A stretch of 10,163 bases of DNA from Acidimicrobiales bacterium (GTDB lineage Bacteria; Actinomycetota; Acidimicrobiia; Acidimicrobiales; Palsa-688): assembly GCA_030039575.1 (NCBI GenBank), contig JASHVH010000212.1, forward strand, positions 1-10,163, written 5' to 3'. The notes under the pieces were generated by a model, which saw only the letters and a list, made by a program, of their open reading frames with translations, was not told where the DNA came from and ran no database searches. Position 1 is the first letter of the stretch. Every line of letters begins with the position of its first letter. Positions 1 through 5,512 of this stretch are shown piece after piece. The translations under genes and the position numbers were made by a program.

Positions 1-633
1 GAAGGCCGCTCGGTGCAACCCGACGGCGGTCTTTCCCGAACCCGGGCCGCCCTGGACCGCCAGCACCCCCTCGGCCGTCGCCCGGATCACCTCGTCCTGT
101 TCAGGCTGGATCGTGGCCACGATGTCCAGCATTTCCCCGCTCCGGGCCCTCTCCAGTTCCACCAGGAGGGCCTCACCGCCTCTCATCTCGTTCCCCAAAG
201 GTGGCGCCGCCCCAAAAGTGTCGTCCCCGATCGACAAGATCTGGTTCCCGTCGACGACGAACTGGCGGCGGCGGGCCAGTCCCCTTGGGTCCGCCCAACT
301 GGCACGGTAGAAGGGCAGGGCGACGGGGGCTCGCCACTCCACCACGACCGGTTCGCCGTGCTCGTCCTCGACATGACGCCGGCCGATGTACCAGGTCGTC
401 CCGTCCGTCGAGTCGGTGCGCCCGAAGCACAGCGCCCTGGACGTGGCGCTGAGCGACTTGGCCCTGCGAGTGAGTGCCCATTCGAGGTCGGGGTCGGCGC
501 CCCTCATCTCGGCCAGGAGCCGTTCAGCCTTGGCCCTCATCCGGCCGAGGTGCTCGTAGGCCGCGTCGACTACCGCCTGTTCGGCCTGGAGGTCGGCAGC
601 GCGCGCTTCACCGGGGTCTGGGGAGGAAGGCAT
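1..633 (-). CDS. HelD-like UvrD/Rep-family helicase, N-terminal part (runs off left edge)
   Basis: Reading the minus strand from an ATG at 633 gives 211 codons open to the window edge, so the gene is 3'-truncated here. The protein starts MPSSPDPGEARAADLQAEQA, followed by a charged helical stretch (about residues 16-45, EQAVVDAAYEHLGRMRAKAE) like the N-terminal coiled coil that HelD inserts into RNA polymerase. A central segment with FGRTDSTDGTTWYIGRRHV and VVVEWRAPVALPFYRAS is the usual HelD region before the motor. Near the edge come TIQPEQDEVIRA (Q-motif-like) and the Walker A GGPGSGKTAVGLHRAAF. Family knowledge: HelD proteins are superfamily 1 ATPases that release stalled RNA polymerase from DNA; some actinobacterial ones confer rifamycin tolerance. 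The ATG at 633 is the most upstream start in frame (a TAA lies at 682-684), though no strong Shine-Dalgarno precedes it. It is transcribed away from the peroxiredoxin operon. Plain UvrD or RecB-like helicase is less likely because of the long N-terminal region before Walker A. Confidence 0.88.
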   Translation of the reverse strand, partial: MPSSPDPGEARAADLQAEQAVVDAAYEHLGRMRAKAERLLAEMRGADPDLEWALTRRAKSLSATSRALCFGRTDSTDGTTWYIGRRHVEDEHGEPVVVEWRAPVALPFYRASWADPRGLARRRQFVVDGNQILSIGDDTFGAAPPLGNEMRGGEALLVELERARSGEMLDIVATIQPEQDEVIRATAEGVLAVQGGPGSGKTAVGLHRAAF

Positions 634-667
634 GGTCGATATACGAGCTCTGACTGGCTCAGGTACG

Positions 668-709
668 GAGAGCCAGCAACCTTACCAATGTGGCCCGGTG
701 AGAGCCAGC
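668..709. repeat. Pair of 10-nt direct repeats upstream of the helD-like gene
   Basis: The decamer gagagccagc occurs at 668-677 and again at 700-709, 32 nt apart start to start, or about three helical turns. Both copies lie 35-76 nt upstream of the minus-strand helD-like start. A regulator-binding role is possible, but the repeat is short and chance is a real alternative. Confidence 0.3.
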
Positions 710-929
710 GAATTTCCGTTCGGCGCCCGGCCCCACTTTACGCAATCGCCCTCGCGCGACCCGAGGGGACCGTTCTTCACACGCAGGCATCGTGGGAACG
801 GGCCGGTGACCTGCGGGTTCTCTCAGGTGACGGCCTCCGGGCGGCCGGCCGACTTGTTCTCCAGTTCGGCGTGGAAGACCATGCCCGAAACCTCCGCCGG
901 TAGTGTGGCGAAGGTGCAATGGAGGCCCA

Positions 930-1049
930 ATGGCCGAGGCAGTTAGTACGGGGACCTGGTGGGTGGACCGGGGCAAGGCCACCGCCTTCCTGAACGCTTG
1001 GACGGCATTTGCCGCTTGGGCCCGTTCCCTAGTAAGCAAAAATCGCTAG
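930..1049 (+). CDS. Possible 39-residue small ORF upstream of the peroxiredoxin gene
   Basis: An ATG at 930-932 is preceded by GGAGG at 921-925 with a 4-nt spacer, and the frame runs 39 codons to TAG at 1047-1049. The product begins MAEAVSTGTWWVDRGKATAF. It has four tryptophans, and its C-terminal half alternates Ala/Phe/Trp/Leu with a few Arg/Lys, as in a short amphipathic helix. It ends 33 nt before the peroxiredoxin start, and its stop falls inside the right arm of the inverted repeat there. I recognise no family. It could be a leader peptide, a small membrane-associated protein, or a chance frame. The good ribosome binding site is the only positive evidence. Confidence 0.3.
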   Translation: MAEAVSTGTWWVDRGKATAFLNAWTAFAAWARSLVSKNR

Positions 1050-1051
1050 GG
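1027..1051. promoter_or_regulatory. Inverted repeat upstream of the peroxiredoxin gene
   Basis: CCCTAG at 1027-1032 and CTAGGG at 1046-1051 form perfect 6-bp arms around a 13-nt A-rich spacer, 31 nt before the ATG. The arrangement fits a dimeric regulator's operator between promoter and start, or a small 5'-leader hairpin. The spacer has no T-run, so a terminator is unlikely. It resembles no operator I can name. Confidence 0.4.
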
Positions 1052-1070
1052 CCCACAACCCGAACCGAGA

Positions 1071-1077
1071 AAGGAAG
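1071..1077 (+). promoter_or_regulatory. Ribosome binding site of the peroxiredoxin gene
   Basis: AAGGAAG lies 5 nt before the ATG at 1083, a purine-rich Shine-Dalgarno at good spacing. It fixes this start, which also matches the usual N-terminus of the family. Confidence 0.75.
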
Positions 1078-1082
1078 AACCA

Positions 1083-1739
1083 ATGGCATTGTCCATCAAT
1101 GACACTGCACCGGATTTCGAAGCCGACACCACGGAGGGAAGGATCAAGTTCCACGATTGGATGGGAGACTCCTGGACGGTGCTGTTCTCACACCCCAAGG
1201 CGTTCACCCCGGTCTGCACAACCGAACTGGGCTACATGGCGAAGCTGGGGCCGGAGTTCGAGAAGCGCAACGTGAAAGTCATCGGGCTGTCTGTGGACAA
1301 GGCCTCTGAGAGCCAGGCATGGGCCAACGACATCGAAGAGACCCAGGGCGCCCGGCCTAACTACCCGATCATTGCCGATGCCGACTTCAACGTGTCCAAG
1401 CTTTACGGGATGCTGCCGGCGTCCACCTCGGGGGACCCCGCGTTCCGCACTCCGGCCGACAACCAGACCGTGCGCAACGTATTTGTCATTGGGCCGGACA
1501 AGAAAGTGAAGCTGATCCTGGCCTACCCGATGAGCACCGGACGGAACTTCGACGAGGTACTGCGGGTTATCGACTCGCTGCAGCTGACGGCCAAGTACCG
1601 GGTTTCCACCCCCGTCAACTGGAAGAACGGAGAAGACGTCATCATCTCCGGGACGGTGCCCAACGACGAGGCCAAGGAAATCTTCGGGGATTGGAAGGAA
1701 CCCAAGCCCTACATCCGGATAGTCCCCCAACCCAGCTAG
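1083..1739 (+). CDS. 1-Cys peroxiredoxin (Prx6-type)
   Basis: This 218-residue cytosolic peroxidase should reduce hydrogen peroxide, organic hydroperoxides or peroxynitrite through one active-site cysteine. The active-site block is SHPKAFTPVCTTELG, giving the PxxxTxxC signature Pro38, Thr42 and Cys45. Cys45 is the only cysteine in the protein, so it must be resolved by an external thiol or partner rather than a second internal Cys. The supporting arginine lies in NQTVRNVFVIG (about residues 127-137). The C-terminal extension (TAKYRVSTPVNWKNGEDVII and onward to residue 218) is the part that separates the longer Prx6/1-Cys group from shorter AhpC-type proteins, and the length fits that group. 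It is the first gene of a two-gene operon, its stop only 3 nt before the flavoprotein start. An inverted repeat upstream may be its operator. Confidence 0.95.
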   Translation: MALSINDTAPDFEADTTEGRIKFHDWMGDSWTVLFSHPKAFTPVCTTELGYMAKLGPEFEKRNVKVIGLSVDKASESQAWANDIEETQGARPNYPIIADADFNVSKLYGMLPASTSGDPAFRTPADNQTVRNVFVIGPDKKVKLILAYPMSTGRNFDEVLRVIDSLQLTAKYRVSTPVNWKNGEDVIISGTVPNDEAKEIFGDWKEPKPYIRIVPQPS

Positions 1740-1742
1740 ACG

Positions 1743-2876
1743 GTGCCCGTACGGGTCCTGGTCCTCGGGGCCGGGTTCGGCGGTCTCGAGCTGTCGGCCC
1801 GGCTGGCGGAGGAACTCGGGGACGAAGTCCGGGTCACGCTGATAGACAAAAACGACGCCTTCGTCTTCGGGTTCTCGAAACTGGATGTGATGTTCGGGCG
1901 GCGCACTTTGGACGAAGTGCGCCTGCGTTATCGAGACATCCGGAAACCGAACATAGAGTTCCGCCAGGAGACGGTGCTCTCCATCGACCCTGACCGCAAG
2001 TCCGTCGTCACTGACCAAGGCGTCCATGACGCCGATATCCTCGTTGTCGGCCTGGGGGCAGACCTGGACATCGACGCCACACCCGGGCTACGGGAGTGCG
2101 GTCGCGAGTTTTACTCGCCTGAAGGAGCAGCCGAACTGAGGGGCGTGCTGGCCGGTTTCGACCGAGGGGACATCGTCATCGCGGTCCTGGGCGGGTTCTT
2201 CAAATGCCCTCCCGCACCGTATGAGACCGCCTTCATGCTCCATGACCTGCTAACCCGGCGCGGGGTGCGTAAAGCCTGCACGATCACCCTGCTCACGCCC
2301 ATGGGTAAGCCGATACCAATATCCGACGAGGTGTCCGACGCCATCCTGACCCTGTGCGAGGAGAGGGACATCCATCACTCGCACGCCACCTGGGTCGACC
2401 ATCTTGACCCCGCAAAAGGATTGGCCTGCCTGCGCGACGGCCGTAGCCAGCCCTTCGACTTGTTCCTTGCCGTCCCGGTCCACCGAGCTCCACGAGTGGC
2501 AGTCGACTCGGGGCTCACGGACGACGGGTGGGTGGCCGTGGACCGCGCCACGCTAGCGACCAAGTTCCCTGACGTTTACGCGGTCGGCGACATTACCAGC
2601 GCCCCGGTGCCGAGAGCCGGCGTAATCGCCGAGGGGGAAGCCTCCACCGTCGCCGAGGTGCTGATCGCCCAGGTCAAAGGCGGCCCCGAACCTCCGCCCT
2701 TCGCGGGAGAAGTTATCTGCTACGTAGAGATGGGGGACCAGACCATCGGCAAAGTGAACGTCAACTTCCTTTCAGGCCCCGCGCCCACCGCCCGGTTCAC
2801 GCCACCATCTCTTGAAGGCGCCGAAGAAAAGCGTCACTTCGCTGCTATTCGAAGACGACGGTGGTTCGGGCAATGA
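1743..2876 (+). CDS. FAD-dependent sulfide:quinone oxidoreductase / FCSD-like flavoprotein
   Basis: A 377-residue two-dinucleotide-binding flavoprotein. The FAD-binding GxGxxG is GAGFGGLE (residues 9-16) and the second FAD contact is VYAVGDI (278-284). Cys155 in FKCPPAPYE and Cys326 in EVICYVEMGD sit where sulfide:quinone oxidoreductases and flavocytochrome c sulfide dehydrogenases keep their redox-active pair, and Cys119 may match the third SQR cysteine. The C-terminus ends in K-x2-F-x3-R-x3-RWFG, typical of this group. Family knowledge: such enzymes oxidise sulfide or persulfide and pass electrons to quinone or cytochrome at the membrane face. A type II NADH dehydrogenase-like role is the alternative, less likely given the cysteines. 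The GTG start at 1743 is 3 nt after the peroxiredoxin stop without its own clear Shine-Dalgarno, suggesting translational coupling. The last 32 nt overlap the convergent PASTA gene. Confidence 0.85.
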   Translation: MPVRVLVLGAGFGGLELSARLAEELGDEVRVTLIDKNDAFVFGFSKLDVMFGRRTLDEVRLRYRDIRKPNIEFRQETVLSIDPDRKSVVTDQGVHDADILVVGLGADLDIDATPGLRECGREFYSPEGAAELRGVLAGFDRGDIVIAVLGGFFKCPPAPYETAFMLHDLLTRRGVRKACTITLLTPMGKPIPISDEVSDAILTLCEERDIHHSHATWVDHLDPAKGLACLRDGRSQPFDLFLAVPVHRAPRVAVDSGLTDDGWVAVDRATLATKFPDVYAVGDITSAPVPRAGVIAEGEASTVAEVLIAQVKGGPEPPPFAGEVICYVEMGDQTIGKVNVNFLSGPAPTARFTPPSLEGAEEKRHFAAIRRRRWFGQ

Positions 2877-3750
2877 GGCCTGCGGGGGCGGCCGGGTAGA
2901 GCAGGAGTTCGATCGGCTCGAAGGGTGAGACCGTAACGGTAAGGCTCGGCGCCTCGGCGCAGTAGCTAAAACCCGCCGGGACAACGAGGCTGCCGCCGTT
3001 ATGCCGGAAGCCAAGGACCATCCGGGACGCGTAGTCGGTGGCGGCGATGTCGCAGCGGTACTTGTTCACGCGGATCCACGCGGCGCTCCCGGAGGGCAGG
3101 TAAACAGGTGACGGCTCCGTGCCTGTCGTCATCTGGTCTCCCCGATGCGAATAAACGAAAGGCAATACCCGCCCGGCGACGTCCCGCAAGGACACCGCCG
3201 GGTAGCCATCAAGCACGCACGTTGACGACGTCACATTGGTGAGTTGCCAGTCGACGGTGTCCTGACCCGACGCCTCCGAGACGCGCATCCCGGGTCGAGG
3301 GCGGAGCGCCCCGGCTTGGCACGGTAAGGCTCCGGGCACGCGGGCCGGGCCGACCGAGACGGTAAGGGTCAAGTCCGTTCCTGGCTCGACCGCAGCCCCC
3401 GGCGGGACCGACTGGGCAAGGACGTCACCGGCGGGGACGGAGAGGTCATGACGGAGCTGGTAGTTCACGTCCAAACCGAGCCGCTGGGGCCCGAGAACGG
3501 CAAGCTCGGCTTGCGCCACCGAGTAGTCCAGGCCGATGACACTGGGGACATCTATAACCTCCGGTGGCGTTGTCGGAGCGGTGGTGGCGCTCGCCGCCTC
3601 AACGGTGGTCGTCGAACTGGCTAGACCGGTGGGCCAGTTAGACCAGTAAAAGGCCGCGCACGCCAAGGCAGACATCACGGCAACGCCAGACCGGGCGGCC
3701 GCGGCTGGAATTGGGGCCCGACTTGGCGCCCCCCGGCCGGGACAACTCAC
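2845..3750 (-). CDS. Exported PASTA + DUF4232 domain protein
   Basis: A 301-residue protein. A short hydrophobic stretch (about residues 22-36, GVAVMSALACAAFYW) followed by a Ser/Thr/Ala/Pro-rich linker (44-64) suggests a signal or membrane anchor with an extracytoplasmic remainder. Residues 67-135 form one PASTA domain (DVPSVIGLDYSVAQAEL ... LAQSVPPGAAVEPGTDLTLTVSVG), a fold that in Ser/Thr kinases and penicillin-binding proteins binds cell-wall fragments. No kinase or transpeptidase is attached. Residues 144-280 fit DUF4232, with LTNVTSSTCVLDGYPAVSL and cysteines 144, 178, 233 and 264 that could form disulfides. The start is uncertain: GTG 3750 and ATG 3675 both lack a good ribosome binding site, and the upstream DNA is a rearranged scar of gene remnants. 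Its 3' end overlaps the convergent flavoprotein gene by 32 nt. Cell-wall sensing or binding is inference. Confidence 0.75.
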   Translation of the reverse strand: MSCPGRGAPSRAPIPAAAARSGVAVMSALACAAFYWSNWPTGLASSTTTVEAASATTAPTTPPEVIDVPSVIGLDYSVAQAELAVLGPQRLGLDVNYQLRHDLSVPAGDVLAQSVPPGAAVEPGTDLTLTVSVGPARVPGALPCQAGALRPRPGMRVSEASGQDTVDWQLTNVTSSTCVLDGYPAVSLRDVAGRVLPFVYSHRGDQMTTGTEPSPVYLPSGSAAWIRVNKYRCDIAATDYASRMVLGFRHNGGSLVVPAGFSYCAEAPSLTVTVSPFEPIELLLYPAAPAGLIARTTVVFE

Positions 3751-3769
3751 AGTTGGACAACGCCGAGCG

Positions 3770-3865
3770 CACCTGCCGGGGTTCCAAGACCGTCAGACGG
3801 CGGGTCGCACAGGCGGGGCGCAACAGCCCGATGGCGTCATAATACCTGAGCATCCGGACAGAGAC
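3770..3865 (-). pseudogene. MerR-family regulator remnant (helix-turn-helix fragment)
   Basis: The minus strand encodes VSVRMLRYYDAIGLLRPA followed by about 13 degenerate residues ending in EPRQV. The first part is an unmistakable MerR-type winged helix core (compare the family pattern VSVRTLRYYDEIGLLRPA), and EPRQV resembles the start of the next MerR helix with the intervening DPxTGYRxY wing lost or scrambled. The upstream ISxLAxxTG half is absent: the reading there is antisense to the GH172 fragment. The effector-binding part downstream is also absent. The fragment is therefore truncated at both ends and cannot make a working regulator, even though it lies in a 257-codon open frame (3638-4411) that reads through unrelated antisense sequence. 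Confidence 0.65.
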
Positions 3866-3866
3866 C

Positions 3867-4540
3867 CGGTTCAACTCGTACTGGGAAATGCCGTTCAGGA
3901 CAGGCGCCCGGATAACGCTGGAAACCTGGGCCGCGACGAGGTCATCGTTTATTACCAGGTTGACTACGTCGAGCGGGAGGCAAATGAGGCTTCGGGTTAT
4001 TTTCACGCCCATTGGCGACGTGAGAACCCACTCGCTGACGCGGGGACCTATGATATCTTGAATTGCCCCAGTGGTCCCGGGCTCTATTGCGGTGTTTACC
4101 TCGCCGTCGGGGTGAACTCGCCGGGGTGGTGGGGCGAGGGCGAGTTCAAGTTCTACCTTGACGGCGACTCGGAGTTCCCCACGATCTGCGGGACTGGCAC
4201 CGAGGATTACTTCGGTGGTGCCTGGGATTTCGATGTCCCCGGTGACGGCTACACCACCTTCAGTGCTCCGTTCATCGGCTTGCACCAGGTACTGCGCCCT
4301 GACGGTCTGTACGAGTCGCAACAGCGGTTCGGCATGTACCGATGGCACGTACCGGACCCGATCGCGTTTGAGAGCGCTCTGCGGGTCACGGTCCAAGACC
4401 TTGGCTGGCACCGGGACCGCCGGTACCTGAAACGTCGTGACGACATCGCGTCAACTGCGTTTTGGTACCACCGGGAAACGGCTTGCCTGCCAGGACGCCG
4501 GCTGGCCCTCGATGACCTCGAGGTGGGCTCTGTGCCATGA
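3867..4540 (+). pseudogene. GH172 (DUF2961) glycoside hydrolase remnant, 5'-truncated and frameshifted
   Basis: Two plus-strand frames join into one DUF2961 product. Frame 1 (from 3867) reads RFNSYWEMPFRTGARITLE, a typical core strand. After codon 3921-3923 the homology moves to another frame, NLGRDEVIVYYQVDYVE and then YFHAHWRRENPLADAGTYDI. This is explained by loss of one A in the run at 3922-3924. From there the match is continuous to the TGA at 4538-4540: GPGLYCGVYLA, GWWGEGEFKFYLDGD, CGTGTEDYFGGAW, RFGMYRWHVPDPI and LKRRDDIASTAFWYHRE. Family knowledge: GH172 enzymes cleave fructofuranose- or arabinofuranose-type glycans, including difructose dianhydride and actinobacterial arabinan. Intact members are about 350-400 residues. 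Here the N-terminal third is missing and no start or ribosome binding site fits, so it is almost surely inactive. The C-terminal part shows little decay, implying recent loss. Confidence 0.82.
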
Positions 4541-4581
4541 CGGCTAGCCCCCGGATGCCTGGCCCTTGATGGGCACTTGCT

Positions 4582-5463
4582 TCAAGCCAACTGCGAAATC
4601 GCGGCCCTGATGGCGTCGGACCCGGGCAGCGGGTCAGGTGTGGGGTTGCGGCGTTCGATAATCCCGGTCGTCCGTTTCGTTATGAGGTCCAGCCAGAACT
4701 GGTCATCGTGCGGCAGCACGTACAGTTGGCCTGATTTCACGGCCGCAACCACCTTGTCCGCCACCTCGGCCGGGTCCATACCGGAACTGATCACATGTTC
4801 TACCGCCGACCGCGTTTGGTCGTCCCGTTCGGTAGCGGTGGGCACGCCGGCAGCCGGCGGCCGGTTCCGGTCGGACTCGTTTATGCGGGTATGCACCCAG
4901 GCGGGGCACACTACTGAGACCCCGACGGGTGCGCCGGCCATCTGGAGCTGGTTGTAAAGGCTTTCCGAAAGGGCAACTACCCCGAACTTGGACACCGCGT
5001 AATGCGGTGACGTGTACAGCCCGATCAACCCGGCCATCGATGCGGTGTTGACAATATGGCCTTCGCCCGCCTTCAATAACCGCGGCACGAAGGACCGAAC
5101 CCCGTGGATAACGCCCCAAAGGTTCACCCCGAGCACCCATTCCCATTCTCCTAACGAGATGTCCCAGGCCGGCCCGCCGCCGCCCACGCCGGCATTATTG
5201 CAAACGACTTGAACGCTTCCATAGTGCGCGACGCTGTCCTCGGCTAGCGCCTCGACCTGGTCGGCCTGGCTCACGTCAGTGACAACGTCGAGCACTTCGG
5301 CGCCTTCGGACCGCAACTGTTCTGCGGCCTCGGTCAACGCGGGCTGTTCGATGTCGGCGATAACCAGCCTCATCCCTTCGGCATGGAACCGCCGGGCCAT
5401 GGCCAAGCCGATCCCGCTCGCCCCTCCAGTGACGACTGCGACCTTCCCCGTGAGCTCCCGCAT
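4582..5463 (-). CDS. Short-chain dehydrogenase/reductase (classical SDR)
   Basis: A 293-residue NAD(P)-dependent oxidoreductase of the classical SDR type, interconverting an alcohol and a ketone. Cofactor motif TGGASGIG is at residues 12-19, with Asp63 in VVTDVS contacting adenine and NNAG at 89-92. The catalytic tetrad is complete: Asn114 (LGVNLWG), Ser142 (NTASMAG), Tyr155 and Lys159 (YAVSK). Asp37 in VIADIEQ at the end of strand 2 favours NAD over NADP. The C-terminus (residues about 185-293, including NESDRNRPPAA and LPHDDQFWLDLITKRT) is longer than in minimal SDRs and probably forms the substrate lid. The protein looks cytosolic. The start is supported by AGGAGAG 7 nt upstream. It is the last gene of a minus-strand cluster, 49 nt after the BVMO gene. 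BVMO-SDR neighbours often act in sequence (alcohol to ketone to ester), but the substrate cannot be read from the sequence. Confidence 0.93.
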   Translation of the reverse strand: MRELTGKVAVVTGGASGIGLAMARRFHAEGMRLVIADIEQPALTEAAEQLRSEGAEVLDVVTDVSQADQVEALAEDSVAHYGSVQVVCNNAGVGGGGPAWDISLGEWEWVLGVNLWGVIHGVRSFVPRLLKAGEGHIVNTASMAGLIGLYTSPHYAVSKFGVVALSESLYNQLQMAGAPVGVSVVCPAWVHTRINESDRNRPPAAGVPTATERDDQTRSAVEHVISSGMDPAEVADKVVAAVKSGQLYVLPHDDQFWLDLITKRTTGIIERRNPTPDPLPGSDAIRAAISQLA

Positions 5464-5470
5464 CAGAACA

Positions 5471-5477
5471 CTCTCCT
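5471..5477 (-). promoter_or_regulatory. Ribosome binding site of the SDR gene
   Basis: On the minus strand AGGAGAG stands 7 nt before the ATG at 5463. It supports this start and independent translation initiation within the operon. Confidence 0.75.
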
Positions 5478-5512
5478 AAAGACGTTCCGCGGACCAGGCC
5501 CGGCCGGAAGCG

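Larger units (their letters stand above)
634..1082. other. Intergenic region between divergent helD-like and peroxiredoxin genes
   Basis: This 449-nt stretch separates two divergent genes and should hold both promoters. I could not assign convincing -10/-35 boxes. It contains a 10-nt direct repeat (668-677 and 700-709), a possible 39-codon ORF (930-1049), a 6-bp inverted repeat (1027-1051) and the peroxiredoxin ribosome binding site. The longer open frames through it on both strands give arginine/proline-rich, low-complexity products with no recognisable domain and are best explained by GC-rich sequence lacking stops. Confidence 0.6.

Noticed and set aside
13..903. 296-codon plus-strand open frame at the left edge
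   Set aside because: Antisense to the helD-like gene, whose Walker A and upstream blocks are clear on the minus strand; no homology in this frame.
659..1039. 126-codon minus-strand open frame in the intergenic region
   Set aside because: Arg/Pro/Gly-rich composition with no motif and no ribosome binding site; probably a chance frame in GC-rich DNA.
1188..2027. 279-codon minus-strand open frame
   Set aside because: Antisense to the peroxiredoxin and flavoprotein genes, both strongly supported; the product resembles no family.
3660..3690. Lipoprotein signal (SALAC) in the PASTA/DUF4232 protein
   Set aside because: The residue three before the cysteine is Ala rather than Leu and aromatic residues follow directly, so the lipobox pattern is not met.
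3638..4411. 257-codon minus-strand open frame containing MerR-like residues
   Set aside because: Only about 32 codons in its middle (3770-3865) match MerR; the first 180 are antisense to clear GH172 coding sequence and the last part overlaps the PASTA gene in another frame. Treated as a remnant, not a gene.
4541..4581. Bidirectional terminator between the GH172 remnant and the SDR gene
   Set aside because: Only 4-bp stems such as tgcc/ggca can be drawn in the 41-nt gap and no T-run is present.
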